NCBI RefSeq assembly: GCF_010686705.1
Contig: NZ_JAAGWY010000001.1
Span: forward strand, 682,001 to 746,000
Source: Leifsonia tongyongensis
GTDB lineage: Bacteria; Actinomycetota; Actinomycetes; Actinomycetales; Microbacteriaceae
DNA: 64,000 bases
Direction of reading: 5' to 3'
The translations under genes were made by a program, and so were the position numbers. The first letter of the stretch is position 1; each line of letters starts with the position of its first letter. The notes beneath the pieces are model-generated. The model had not been told where the DNA came from. It saw only the letters and a list, made by a program, of their open reading frames with translations, and did not search any database. Below are positions 1 to 8,317 of this stretch, one piece after another.

Positions 1-801
1 GTACTCGAACACGCAGCCCGCGCGCTTCTCTTCGGCGAACCGCTGGCTGCGCAGCCCGTTCTCGTCGATGGAGATCAGTTCGCCCGGCTCGACTTCACGC
101 ACGAAGCTCGCTCCGACGATGTCGAGCGCCGCCGTCTCGGAGGCGACGACCCAGCCCCGTTCGAGGCGGCCGAGCACCAGCGGGCGCACACCCTGGGGGT
201 CGCGCGCCGCGTAGAGGGTCGTCTCGTCCATGAACACCAGGCAGTACGCACCGCGCAGGCGGGGAAGCACCTCGACCGCGGTCGCCTCGAGGGTGTGGTC
301 GAGGTCGCCGGTGAGCAGCGCGGTGACGACCGCGGTGTCGGTCGTGTTGCCGCGGGAGAGTTCGCCGTCGGTCTGCGGGTAGCGCTCGTGGACGAGCTGC
401 AGGAGTTCGGCGGTGTTGGTCAGGTTGCCGTTGTGGCCGAGCGCCACCGTGCCGCTGGCGGTGCGGCCCAGCGTCGGCTGTGCGTTCTGCCAGCTGGATG
501 CGCCGGTCGTCGAGTAACGCGTGTGCCCGACGGCGATGTGGCCGGTGAGGGTGTTCAGCGCGTTCTCGTTGAAGACCTGCGACACGAGCCCCATGTCTTT
601 GTAGATCAGGATCTTTTTGCCGTCGCTGGTCGCGATGCCCGCCGACTCCTGGCCGCGGTGCTGCAGCGCGTAGAGGCCGAAGTAGCTGAGCTTGGCGACT
701 TCTTCGCCGGGGGCCCAGACCCCGAATACGCCGCAGGCGTCCTGCGGGCCTTTCTCGCCTGGCAGTAGATCGTGACTGAGAAGACCGTCGCCTCCGGACA
801 A
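1..801 (-). CDS. purF: Amidophosphoribosyltransferase PurF, N-terminal part (gene runs off window start)
   Basis: First committed step of de novo purine synthesis: glutamine and PRPP give phosphoribosylamine. The visible 267 codons hold the N-terminal Ntn glutaminase domain. The catalytic cysteine lies in DACGVFGVWAPGEE, preceded by a propeptide of about 20 residues that would be removed to free it. LYALQHRGQESAGIA, GHTRYSTTG and GHNGNLTN are typical of the family. The phosphoribosyltransferase half lies beyond position 1. The only good start in the open frame is TTG at 801, seven bases after AGGGG; an in-frame TAG lies a few codons upstream. Transcription runs leftward out of the window, and the small membrane-protein gene is just upstream on the same strand. 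Confidence 0.95.
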   Translation of the reverse strand, partial: MSGGDGLLSHDLLPGEKGPQDACGVFGVWAPGEEVAKLSYFGLYALQHRGQESAGIATSDGKKILIYKDMGLVSQVFNENALNTLTGHIAVGHTRYSTTGASSWQNAQPTLGRTASGTVALGHNGNLTNTAELLQLVHERYPQTDGELSRGNTTDTAVVTALLTGDLDHTLEATAVEVLPRLRGAYCLVFMDETTLYAARDPQGVRPLVLGRLERGWVVASETAALDIVGASFVREVEPGELISIDENGLRSQRFAEEKRAGCVFEY

Positions 802-816
802 ACCGGATACCCCTAA

Positions 817-851
817 CTCTCGATGGGATTGATTAGCTCTCGATGGGATTG
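817..851. repeat. Short tandem duplication between two genes
   Basis: The 15-mer CTCTCGATGGGATTG occurs at 817-831 and again at 837-851, separated by five bases. Read on the minus strand, the unit carries the last codons and stop of the membrane-protein gene, so the duplication adds a second stop-containing copy just before the purF start region. It looks like a recent slippage or tandem duplication. Confidence 0.85.
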
Positions 852-1177
852 TGGGTGTCGTCGCTCGTTACGCGCACGTCGAGTCTATCGGCCTGAACCG
901 TCTTGGCCCGCTTGTTCGTAGCCCGATCGAGAGCGAGTGCGACCACCGAGCCGACCGCGACGCCGACGGCGATCGCCGCGACGAGCAGAAAGCCGAACAC
1001 CTGCGCCCGGCTGTACGTCGGGTTCTCGGGAAACGCGAACGTGAGCACGAGCGCGACCAGTGCGAACACGACCACTCCGGCGAACATGAACCGGAAATAC
1101 CGCGGCGAGCGCCGGACGGTCACCGTGTCTTCGGTGACAGTCGCCTGCTCGTCGGGGGTCTCGCTCATGGGTTCCAT
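833..1177 (-). CDS. Small two-helix membrane protein, unknown function
   Basis: 114 residues. A charged N-terminus (about residues 1-27) is followed by two hydrophobic helices (about 30-50 and 61-83) and a polar, basic tail, so a small integral membrane protein with both ends on the same side is expected. No catalytic motif is visible and the family is not recognised. The start at 1177 follows GGGGGAGA closely; a second in-frame ATG (1168, MSETPDEQ) is equally plausible. It lies upstream of purF on the same strand with a short gap, so co-transcription is possible. The stop region is duplicated in the intergenic gap. Confidence 0.7.
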   Translation of the reverse strand: MEPMSETPDEQATVTEDTVTVRRSPRYFRFMFAGVVVFALVALVLTFAFPENPTYSRAQVFGFLLVAAIAVGVAVGSVVALALDRATNKRAKTVQADRLDVRVTSDDTHNPIES

Positions 1178-1233
1178 TCTCCCCCATCGAAGCTGGGAGC
1201 GGAGCGGATGGGCGGGGACGATGGGCGGGGGCG

Positions 1234-1602
1234 CTACGACACGCCCGCGACGCGCAACGGGATGAGGGCGGCGAGGTCCGCACGCTGCCCGGATGCGTGG
1301 ACCGCGCCAGCAGCCACAGCGTCATCCCACGTGCCGCGCCCGGTGGCGAGCGCGAGCCAGGTCACCGCATCCATCTCGACGACGTTGGGCGGAGTTCCGC
1401 GCGTGTGGCGCGGACCCGGGATGCACTGCACGGCGCCATAGGGAGGCACCCGCACCTCGACCGTGTTGCCGGGTGCGCGCTCGGCGAGCAACTGCAGCAG
1501 GTACCGCACCGCTGTCGCGAGCGAACGGGTGTCGGATGCGTCGGCCAGCGCGGCCGTCACCGCCACCGACCCGACGTCGTCACCGATCCTCGCGCGTGCC
1601 AT
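1234..1602 (-). CDS. Sterol-carrier-like (SCP2-type) domain protein
   Basis: 122 residues. The C-terminal part ([20 protein letters not shown], then [12 protein letters not shown]) has the layout of the small SCP2-type proteins found beside purine genes in Microbacteriaceae: a hydrophobic ligand-binding fold, with no catalytic residues expected. The bound lipid is unknown. The start ATG at 1602 follows AGGA at seven bases. The gene is divergent from purD, whose start is at 1657, so both promoters share about 55 bases. Function is inferred from family resemblance only. Confidence 0.65.
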   Translation of the reverse strand: MARARIGDDVGSVAVTAALADASDTRSLATAVRYLLQLLAERAPGNTVEVRVPPYGAVQCIPGPRHTRGTPPNVVEMDAVTWLALATGRGTWDDAVAAGAVHASGQRADLAALIPLRVAGVS

Positions 1603-1656
1603 GGCACCATCCTGCCAAAATCCGCCTCCCCACCGCGCGGGCCCTAGTCTGGTGGC

Positions 1657-2913
1657 GTGAAGATTCTCGTTCTCGGATCCGGTGCCCGCGAGCACGCCAT
1701 CATCACCGCACTCCTCAGCGAGGAAGCCGGGCATGAGATCATCGCCGCCCCCGGAAATGCGGGCATCGCGCGGGACGTCCCGGTGATCGCGCTCGATCCG
1801 CTGGACGCGCAGGTCGTCGCCAATTTCGCGATCGAGGAGAACATCGAACTCGTCGTCATCGGTCCGGAAGCCCCACTGGTCGCGGGCGTCGCCGACGGAC
1901 TCCGAACCCGCGGCATCCCCGTGTTCGGGCCCGGCAAGGCCGCGGCACAGCTCGAGGGCTCGAAGACGTTCGCCAAGCGGATCATGGACGAGGCGGGTGT
2001 CCCGACGGGCCGGGCGGTCCGCGCGGCGACCCTGCTCGAGGTCGAAGAGGCGCTCGACGCGTTCGGCGCCCCGTATGTCGTGAAGGCGGACGGCCTCGCG
2101 GCGGGCAAGGGCGTGATGGTCACGGAGGACCGTGAAGCGGCTGTCGCACATTCGACCTACTGGCTGGAGCACGGGTCGGTGCTGGTCGAGGAGTTCCTCG
2201 ACGGCCAGGAGGTCTCACTGTTCCTGATCAGCGACGGGCACAACGTGCTCCCGCTTTCGCCTGCCCAGGACTACAAACGGCTGCTCGACGGTGACGCGGG
2301 GCCGAACACCGGCGGGATGGGTGCGTACTCGCCGCTGCCGTGGCTCCCGGAGACATTCGTCGACGAGGTGATCCGCACGATCGCGGTGCCGACGGTGCGC
2401 CAGCTGGCGAAGGAGCAGACGCCGTTCATCGGACTGCTGTACTGCGGCCTCATCGTCACGAACCGCGGAATCCGGGTGATCGAGTTCAACGCCCGGTTCG
2501 GCGACCCGGAGACGCAGGTCGTGCTCCCGCGCCTGGTGACCCCGCTGTCCGAGCTGCTCTTCGGGGCCGCGACGGGCGCGCTGGCCGGGGTTGCGCATCC
2601 GGAGTTCGCGCTCGACGTCGCCGTCACCGTCGTCCTGGCGAGCGAGAACTACCCCGAGACGCCGATTACCGGCCGCGTCATCACCGGGCTGGATGCGGCC
2701 GCGGCGGTCCCCGAGGTCACGATCGCGCACGCCGCAACCGCTTTCGACCTCGCGACCGGGTCGTACATCGCGACCGGCGGCCGCGTGCTCAGCGTGGTCG
2801 CGCGCGGCACAACGTTCGCCGAGGCGCGCGCACGCGCGTATGAGGCTCTCGACCTCATCGGTCTCGAGGGCGGCCAGTACCGAACCGACATCGCCGCGCG
2901 CGTCGCCCGCTGA
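1657..2913 (+). CDS. purD: Phosphoribosylamine--glycine ligase
   Basis: ATP-dependent joining of glycine to phosphoribosylamine (GAR synthetase), second step of purine synthesis. 418 residues, the usual length. N-terminal motif [17 protein letters not shown]-grasp region with [12 protein letters not shown], then [20 protein letters not shown] and [12 protein letters not shown], all characteristic. The GTG start at 1657 lies six bases after TAGTCT (1645-1650), a leaderless arrangement with no Shine-Dalgarno sequence. The transcript ends at the strong stem-loop after 2957. The flavoprotein gene downstream is convergent. Confidence 0.97.
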   Translation: MKILVLGSGAREHAIITALLSEEAGHEIIAAPGNAGIARDVPVIALDPLDAQVVANFAIEENIELVVIGPEAPLVAGVADGLRTRGIPVFGPGKAAAQLEGSKTFAKRIMDEAGVPTGRAVRAATLLEVEEALDAFGAPYVVKADGLAAGKGVMVTEDREAAVAHSTYWLEHGSVLVEEFLDGQEVSLFLISDGHNVLPLSPAQDYKRLLDGDAGPNTGGMGAYSPLPWLPETFVDEVIRTIAVPTVRQLAKEQTPFIGLLYCGLIVTNRGIRVIEFNARFGDPETQVVLPRLVTPLSELLFGAATGALAGVAHPEFALDVAVTVVLASENYPETPITGRVITGLDAAAAVPEVTIAHAATAFDLATGSYIATGGRVLSVVARGTTFAEARARAYEALDLIGLEGGQYRTDIAARVAR

Positions 2914-2956
2914 GCATCCGCCCCGCCTCCCCGCGTCCCCCGCGGGCGGGTCGATG

Positions 2957-3009
2957 ACCTGGCACTTGTGGTCGTTTTCCGGCGCGTAGAACGACCACGA
3001 GTGCCAAGT
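2957..3009. terminator. Long stem-loop between convergent purD and alditol oxidase-like gene
   Basis: Arms 2957-2976 and 2990-3009 (20 bases each, all but two positions exactly complementary and those two G-U compatible) flank a 13-base loop. The left arm begins ACCTGGCACTTGTGG. There is no U-tract. Its position between two converging genes fits a bidirectional terminator. Confidence 0.75.
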
Positions 3010-3070
3010 CGCCGCTGGCTTTCGGGCCAGGCTGACGAGCGCGAAGTGCGAGGTGGGCGCCTTGCGCGCG

Positions 3071-4312
3071 CTAGAGGTAGCGGGCGACGAAGGCGTTCGT
3101 GAAGACGCCCTCGGGGTCGAAGGTGCGCGCCAGCGAGCGGAAAGCGTCGAGCCGCGGGTAGAGCGACGGCACGATCCCGTCGCGGTCGAGGTAGAGCTTG
3201 CCCCAGTGCGGTCGCGCGCCGAGCGGCAGCAGCACCGCCTCGAGGGCCGGCAGCACGGCTTCGACACCCGCCTGGTCGCGCACCCAGGTGAAATGCAGGC
3301 CGACAACGTCGGTCCCGTATGCGGAGCTCAGCCAGAGTTCGTCCGCGGCGACGGTGCGGATCTCGCTGACGAGCAGCAGCGGTGCCACCACCGCCGCGAT
3401 CCTCCGGACGCCTTCGATCGCCTCGCCGATCCGTGCGCGCGGCACGAGGTACTCCGACTGGATCTCGGCTCCGTTGCTCGGCGTGAACTCGAAACGGAAG
3501 TGCGGCAACCGCTCGTTCCACGGGCCGGCCACACCGAGCTGCTCGGTGGTGTTGCGCACATCCATGGTCTCGATCATGTGGCGGGGCGTGGTGAGTGCGG
3601 ATGCACCGAAGAAGTCGTCCTCGATGCCGCTCGGGGCATCCGCCCGCTCCTTCACCCAGGCCAGGGCGACAGTGGGCTCATCCCAGGTCGTGAACAGGCT
3701 GACCGAGTACGCGCTCGACGTGATCGAGTCGAACTGCGTCGCGACCGCCTCCCAGGGGAGGCCGGCGAACAGGCGCTGGGATGCGTCGAAGCTGGGCTCG
3801 ATGTCGAGCGTCACCTCGACGACGACCCCGAGTGCGCCGAGCGACACGACCGCGCCGTCGAAGCCGGGTTCCCCGCGCCGCAGGTCCACGAGTTCACCGT
3901 CGGCGCGCAGGATGCGCAGCCCGCGCACAGCCGTGGCGAGGTTGCCGTTGCGGTCGCCCGAGCCATGCGTGGCGGTCGCGACAGCACCGGCGACGGAGAT
4001 GTGCGGGAGGGATGCGAGGTTGTGGAGCGCCCAGCCCGCCTCCTGGAGGTGGCGCGCGACATCCCCGTAGCGCATCCCGCCGCCGACCGTGACCGTGCGC
4101 TGCTGTTCGTCGATGCGGACGGCCGGGGGAAGCGCGGCGGTGCTCACGAGCAACTCGGCCGAGTCGGCCAGCGCGTTGAACGAATGCCTGCTGCCGAGGG
4201 CGCGGACTTTCGTCGCACTCCCGATCGCCTCACGCAGGTCGTCAAGGGAGCCGGGCGCCGCGATCCGCGCAGCCCGGTACTCGTAGTTGCCTGCCCAGTT
4301 GAGCTCGCCCAT
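3071..4312 (-). CDS. Alditol oxidase-like FAD-linked oxidoreductase
   Basis: 413 residues, close to the 418 of Streptomyces AldO, which oxidises xylitol, sorbitol and other polyols to aldoses with release of H2O2. The order of motifs matches that family: NWAGNYEY at the N-terminus, GSRHSFNALAD with His43 in the place of the histidine that binds FAD covalently, SLPHISVAGAVATATHGSG, PGPWNERLPHFRFEFTPS, ARPHWGKLY and a C-terminal FTNAFV. The start at 4312 has GGAAGG six bases upstream and gives the family N-terminus; the open frame extends further upstream but without such support. It lies downstream of the marR gene on the same strand, with a large stem-loop between them. The actual polyol substrate cannot be read from the sequence. 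Confidence 0.85.
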   Translation of the reverse strand: MGELNWAGNYEYRAARIAAPGSLDDLREAIGSATKVRALGSRHSFNALADSAELLVSTAALPPAVRIDEQQRTVTVGGGMRYGDVARHLQEAGWALHNLASLPHISVAGAVATATHGSGDRNGNLATAVRGLRILRADGELVDLRRGEPGFDGAVVSLGALGVVVEVTLDIEPSFDASQRLFAGLPWEAVATQFDSITSSAYSVSLFTTWDEPTVALAWVKERADAPSGIEDDFFGASALTTPRHMIETMDVRNTTEQLGVAGPWNERLPHFRFEFTPSNGAEIQSEYLVPRARIGEAIEGVRRIAAVVAPLLLVSEIRTVAADELWLSSAYGTDVVGLHFTWVRDQAGVEAVLPALEAVLLPLGARPHWGKLYLDRDGIVPSLYPRLDAFRSLARTFDPEGVFTNAFVARYL

Positions 4313-4396
4313 CGTGGTCCTTCCGCTGCGCCGTCGTCGTGCGTCCAGTCTGTCATCCGTGAATGTGAACGTGCGCATCCGGAGCGGCTGACGCTG

Positions 4397-4477
4397 CCGC
4401 ACGCGTTGTGATCCAGCGCACGCGTACGTACGAGTGCGGTCGAACGGAACGCGTGCGCTCGATCACAACGCGTGCGG
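4397..4477. terminator. Very long stem-loop (29-base arms) after marR gene
   Basis: Arms 4397-4425 and 4449-4477 pair over 29 bases with one mismatch around a 23-base loop. The loop and inner arm (CAGCGCACGCGTACGTACGAG) closely resemble the element at 19457-19504, so both belong to one family. It lies 3' of the reverse-strand marR gene and 5' of the flavoprotein gene. Terminator function is inferred from position. Confidence 0.7.
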
Positions 4478-4525
4478 TCGAACGGGTTCGGTCGAAGAGA
4501 ACGCGTGCGCGACCGCGCAGCGGGG

Positions 4526-5047
4526 TCAGGCGCCCGACGACCCCGCAGCGCCCGCGTACCCGGGATGCGCATCCGGCGACAGACCTCCGCCCGCCGAGAG
4601 CTTCGCCAGAAGTCCGGCGAGTTGAACCTGCTCGTCGGCCGTGAGAGCCGCGAGCACCGCGCGCTGGTGCGATTCGGCGATGACACGGAGTGGGGCGAGC
4701 AGGGCCTGCCCGGTCTCGGTGAGCGACAGCTCGTAGTTGCGGCGGTCACGTTCGGAGCGCGAGCGCTCGACGAGTGCGCGCTGTTCGAGTGAGTCGAGCA
4801 GCGGCACGATGCGACTCGGCGTGGTCCCGAGCCTGGTCGCGAGCTCGCGCTGGCTGATCCCCGGGGTGTGGCCCAGCACCCGGATGGCGCCGGCGTCGCG
4901 GGGGGTGAGACCGAGTTCGGCGACGCGCTCGGCGAAGCGGTCGGCCGCATCCGCGCCCAGCTGCGCGAGCAGGAACGCTGTGCGGGGCGGCGCTGTTCGC
5001 GGGGGCGCGGTGCGCGGAGGCAAGGGTGCGGCGGCGGGTTCGGTCAC
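4526..5047 (-). CDS. MarR-family transcriptional regulator
   Basis: 173 residues. Winged-helix core: LTPRDAGAIRVLGHTPGISQ, then RELATRLGTTPSRIVPLLDSLEQRALVERSRSERDRRNYELSLTETG split over the recognition helix and wing, with the DRRNY wing motif typical of MarR. The N-terminus carries a short perfect repeat, PPRTA three times, encoded by a near-identical DNA repeat. GTG start at 5047 lies six bases from TATTCT (5059-5054, minus strand), so the mRNA is probably leaderless. The divergent gene pair begins at 5122 and a palindrome sits in between, so autoregulation and control of the divergent pair are likely. The effector is unknown. Confidence 0.88.
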   Translation of the reverse strand: MTEPAAAPLPPRTAPPRTAPPRTAFLLAQLGADAADRFAERVAELGLTPRDAGAIRVLGHTPGISQRELATRLGTTPSRIVPLLDSLEQRALVERSRSERDRRNYELSLTETGQALLAPLRVIAESHQRAVLAALTADEQVQLAGLLAKLSAGGGLSPDAHPGYAGAAGSSGA

Positions 5048-5053
5048 GACACC

Positions 5054-5090
5054 AGAATACAGCCTTGCCGAAACAATTACAGTGTGTAAT
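5054..5090. promoter_or_regulatory. Probable MarR operator in divergent promoter region
   Basis: The perfect palindrome ATTACA-GTG-TGTAAT lies at 5076-5090, where the -35 region of the marR gene should be (its -10 TATTCT is at 5059-5054 on the minus strand). It also lies in the promoter region of the divergent membrane-protein gene. MarR proteins typically bind such sites in divergent promoters. Confidence 0.65.
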
Positions 5091-5121
5091 CATTTCTATG
5101 TCTAACTAATTCGGAGGAATC

Positions 5122-5871
5122 ATGGACCCCGCACCCACCACCCCGCATCGATCGCGTTCGGGCGGTCCCCACCTCGGCGTCCTCGCCATCGTCTCCACGG
5201 CGCTCGTCGTCGTCGGCCTCATCGTCGCCGCACTCACCGGCGGCCAACCGTACATCTCGCCGTTCGCCGGGGCGGATGCGGTTTCCGCCTACGCGCAGCA
5301 GAACTGGCCGAGCATCCGCGTGACCTCGATGATCCAGTTCGGGTCCGCCGTGCCGCTCGGCATCTACGCAGCCACCGCCTACGCGCGCCTCCTCCGCCTC
5401 GGCGTCCGTGTCCCCGGACCGGGGATCGGCTTCTTCGGCGGCATCACCGCCTCGATCCTGCTCATGGTCTCAGCGCTCGGCTCGTACGTCGTCAGCCGGC
5501 CCGACGTGAGCAGCGACCCGACCGTCGCGCTCGCACTCACGTATTTCGCGTTCATCACCGGCGGCGTCGGCTTCGTCACCGGCATGGGCCTGCTCGTCGC
5601 CGGGATCGCGGTCCCGTCGCTCATCCTGCACTTCGTGCCGCGCTGGCTCGCCTGGACCGGACTCGTCATCGCAGCCCTCGCGGAGCTCTCATTCCTCTCC
5701 ATGGCGATCGAGCCCCTGCAATTCATCTTGCCGATCGGCCGATTCGGCGGGCTGCTGTGGCTGATCGCGGTCGGCTTCCTGCTGCCGAACGACCGACGCG
5801 AGGTGCGACGTGAGGGCACGGTGCGCGAAGACGACGCCGCGACAGCACGCGCCGAGGCCGACCTCTCATGA
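5122..5871 (+). CDS. Multi-pass membrane protein (DUF4386-like)
   Basis: 249 residues with about six hydrophobic segments (near residues 20-41, 62-85, 95-118, 131-160, 168-190, 195-220) and a charged C-terminal tail. The pattern resembles DUF4386-type proteins, whose function is unknown. ATG at 5122 follows GGAGG at five bases. Its last codons overlap the next gene by four bases (ATGA), so the two are translationally coupled. It is divergent from the marR gene and probably under its control. Confidence 0.7.
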   Translation: MDPAPTTPHRSRSGGPHLGVLAIVSTALVVVGLIVAALTGGQPYISPFAGADAVSAYAQQNWPSIRVTSMIQFGSAVPLGIYAATAYARLLRLGVRVPGPGIGFFGGITASILLMVSALGSYVVSRPDVSSDPTVALALTYFAFITGGVGFVTGMGLLVAGIAVPSLILHFVPRWLAWTGLVIAALAELSFLSMAIEPLQFILPIGRFGGLLWLIAVGFLLPNDRREVRREGTVREDDAATARAEADLS

Positions 5872-6596
5872 CGAAGACGGCTTTCGTGCTCGGCGCGAAC
5901 GGGCTGATCGGCAACGCGATCTGCTTCGCGCTTGGTGAGGCGGGCATCCGCGTGGTGCCGGCTGCTCGCGACGCCGGCAACCTCGACGCACTGCGCGAAC
6001 GGATGCTCGCGGCCGGCCTCGACTGTCCCGCAACCGAGACGGTGGATGCGACCGACGACGACGCACTCTCCGCCGCCATCGCGCGCACCGCGTCCGACTA
6101 CGGGATGGACATCGCCGTCAACAACGTCGGCCGCGGCCATCGCCCGGCTCCCCTGACGGAACTCGACCCGCGCGAATTCGACGACGTGGTGGCGATCAAT
6201 TTCAGGGCTGTCGCCGTCGCGATGCGCAACGAACTGCGGGAACTGCCCGACGGCGGTGCGCTGGTCAACGTGGTGTCGAGCGCCGGAACGGGCGGGGCTC
6301 CGGGCATGTCGGCGTACTCGGCAGCGAAGCATGCTGTGGTCGGGCTCACCCGCACGGCGGCGATCGACTATGCCGCGCGCGGAATCCGGGTGAACGCGGT
6401 CGCGCCCGGGCCGATCGAATCGGGCCCGGTCATGAGCCAGCCCGCCGAGGTTCGCGCCGGGATCGGGAAGTACGTGCCCCTGGGGCGGATGGGGCGCGCC
6501 GACGAGGTCGCGGCCGCCGTGCTGTGGCTGGCGACCGACGGCTCGAGCTTTACGACCGGGTTCGTGCTGCCCGTCGACGGCGGCAAGCGCGCCTGA
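5868..6596 (+). CDS. Short-chain dehydrogenase/reductase (SDR)
   Basis: 242 residues, classical SDR size. N-terminal dinucleotide-binding loop GANGLIG, NNVG motif at the end of beta-4, Ser in VSSAGTGG, catalytic YSAAK, and the C-terminal TTGFVLPVDGGKRA common in SDRs. It overlaps the membrane-protein gene by four bases and shares its promoter. The substrate is unknown; the MarR/SDR context suggests a stress- or aromatic-inducible enzyme, but that is inference. Confidence 0.88.
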   Translation: MTKTAFVLGANGLIGNAICFALGEAGIRVVPAARDAGNLDALRERMLAAGLDCPATETVDATDDDALSAAIARTASDYGMDIAVNNVGRGHRPAPLTELDPREFDDVVAINFRAVAVAMRNELRELPDGGALVNVVSSAGTGGAPGMSAYSAAKHAVVGLTRTAAIDYAARGIRVNAVAPGPIESGPVMSQPAEVRAGIGKYVPLGRMGRADEVAAAVLWLATDGSSFTTGFVLPVDGGKRA

Positions 6597-6619
6597 CGCG
6601 GTCGGCCGCCGCGCAAGCG

Positions 6620-6670
6620 CCGAGAGTGCCCGTTCCGGTCGGGCGTGCCCGGCGGAACGCGCACTCTCGG
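6620..6670. terminator. Stem-loop after SDR gene
   Basis: Arms 6620-6636 (CCGAGAGTGCCCGTTCC) and 6654-6670 pair with one mismatch in 17 around a 17-base loop. It lies directly after the SDR gene and before the LCP gene. No U-tract. Confidence 0.7.
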
Positions 6671-6750
6671 CCGCACCTGACCGTTTCGCGAGCATCCACG
6701 TTTACTGACGATCCCCTGAAGGCGGTCGCGTTTCCCGGCGGACATTCGGG

Positions 6751-8172
6751 TTGGACTGCCTACGGTTCGATGTGCGTATTTTCCGATGGATCGTCGTGGC
6801 GGTCGTCGTCCTGCTCGTGGCGACCGGCGGCTACGTCTGGTACAACTACCAGCACTTCGTCTCCGGGATCACCCATGTCGACGCGATCAGCCACTCGAAC
6901 GCGCCCGCGAAAGACCTCGACGGGGCCGACCAGAACATCCTCCTCGTCGGCGACGACCACCGGCCGGCCGGCGCGACCGCGCAGCAGCTGGCCGAACTCG
7001 GCACGACGGCCGACGGCGGCGGTACGAACACCGACACGATGATGGTCCTCCACGTGCCGGCCGACGGCCGCAAAGCGACACTCATCTCGTTCCCGCGCGA
7101 CTCGTGGGTGAACATCCCCGGGTTCGGCATGAACAAGCTGAATGCGGCTTTCGCGTTCGGCAGCGAGAACGGCGGCGGGGATGCCGGGGGGGCGCGCCTG
7201 CTGATCAGCACCATCCAGAACCTCACCGGCCTCACCATCGACCACTTCGTGCGCATCTCGATGCTCGGCTTCTACGACGTGGTCAAGGCGCTCGGCCCGG
7301 TGAACGTGTGCCTGAACAACGCGGTGAACGACCCGTATTCGACCGTGAACCTCCCGAAGGGCGTCTCGACGCTGAACGCGCAGCAGGCGCTCGCGTTCGT
7401 CCGGCAGCGACACGGTCTGCCGAACGGCGACCTCGACCGCATCGTGCGCCAGCAGTACTTCCTCTCGGTGGAAGCGCGGCAGGTCCTGTCGGCGGGAACG
7501 CTCCTGAACCCGGTCAAGCTGCAGAATGTGCTGGATGCGGTCAGCTCGTCGATCCAGACCGACCCCGGGCTCGACCTCATCGCGCTCGCAGCCCAGCTCC
7601 ACGGCCTGAGTGCCGACAACCTCTCGACGGCGACGATCCCGGTCAGCGGCACCCCGACGATCACGGTCGACGGCAACGATGTGTCGATCGTCCAGGTCGA
7701 CACCGCGGCAATGCCGTCATTCATCCACAGCGTCGTCGGCAACCCGAGCGCCTACGTCAACGCCAAGGCGGCAGCACCCTCGACAGTCACGGTCACCGTC
7801 CTGAACGGAAGCGGTGCGGATGGTCGTGCCGCGAGCAACACGGCGACGCTCGCTGCGCTCGGGTTCAAGACCGGAACACCCGGGACGACGGCCACCACTC
7901 CGACGACGACCATCGAGTACGCGTCGGGTATGGAGTCCGCCGCGAAGGCCGTCGCCGCGCACGTACCCGGTGCGACCGTGAGCGCGACATCGTCGGTCAG
8001 CGGCGTGACCCTCGTGCTCGGAGCCGACGGAGTGCAGGCGACCTCGGCGAGCGCATCCACCGGCGGCGCATCCGGAACGTCGGGCTCGTCGGGCTCGCCA
8101 GGCTCGCCGGCACCCGCGCCCACGCCGTCCACGCCCGCGAAGACGTACGCCCAGGGTGCCTGCATCAACTGA
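6751..8172 (+). CDS. LytR-CpsA-Psr (LCP) family cell-wall ligase
   Basis: LCP enzymes attach teichoic acids or other anionic polymers from a lipid carrier to peptidoglycan, outside the membrane. 473 residues: short cytoplasmic N-terminus, signal anchor about 11-30, LCP domain about 57-245 with the phosphate-binding SFPRDSWVNIPGFG (113-126) and the later FVRQRHGLPNGDLDRI (216-231), then a LytR_C domain about 344-427 (TVLNGSGADGRAA) and a Ser/Gly/Pro-rich tail. The start is uncertain: TTG at 6751 is weakly supported, GTG at 6772 would remove seven residues. The gene stands alone between two stem-loops. Confidence 0.9.
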   Translation: MDCLRFDVRIFRWIVVAVVVLLVATGGYVWYNYQHFVSGITHVDAISHSNAPAKDLDGADQNILLVGDDHRPAGATAQQLAELGTTADGGGTNTDTMMVLHVPADGRKATLISFPRDSWVNIPGFGMNKLNAAFAFGSENGGGDAGGARLLISTIQNLTGLTIDHFVRISMLGFYDVVKALGPVNVCLNNAVNDPYSTVNLPKGVSTLNAQQALAFVRQRHGLPNGDLDRIVRQQYFLSVEARQVLSAGTLLNPVKLQNVLDAVSSSIQTDPGLDLIALAAQLHGLSADNLSTATIPVSGTPTITVDGNDVSIVQVDTAAMPSFIHSVVGNPSAYVNAKAAAPSTVTVTVLNGSGADGRAASNTATLAALGFKTGTPGTTATTPTTTIEYASGMESAAKAVAAHVPGATVSATSSVSGVTLVLGADGVQATSASASTGGASGTSGSSGSPGSPAPAPTPSTPAKTYAQGACIN

Positions 8173-8209
8173 GCGCTGCGCGCCCGCCCGTTCGGGCACC
8201 TTCTCGGAT

Positions 8210-8272
8210 GTGCCCGCACGTTCGGGCAATGCCCGCCACCTCGAGGTGGCTGGGATGCCCCGACGTGGCGGG
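8210..8272. terminator. Palindromic element after LCP gene, family shared with 50214
   Basis: Contains the perfect 16-base palindrome GCCACCTCGAGGTGGC (8235-8250) within a larger imperfect stem. The whole block aligns with 50214-50275: shared runs include GTGCCCGC, CCGCCACCTCGAG and CCCGACGTGGCGG. A smaller GCCCG-TT-CGGGC hairpin precedes it at 8186-8197. It lies at the 3' end of the LCP gene, upstream of the purC promoter. Confidence 0.65.
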
Positions 8273-8317
8273 CTCACTCGACCAGGCAACGCTGCGGCGA
8301 GCGCATAGCATTGTGGC

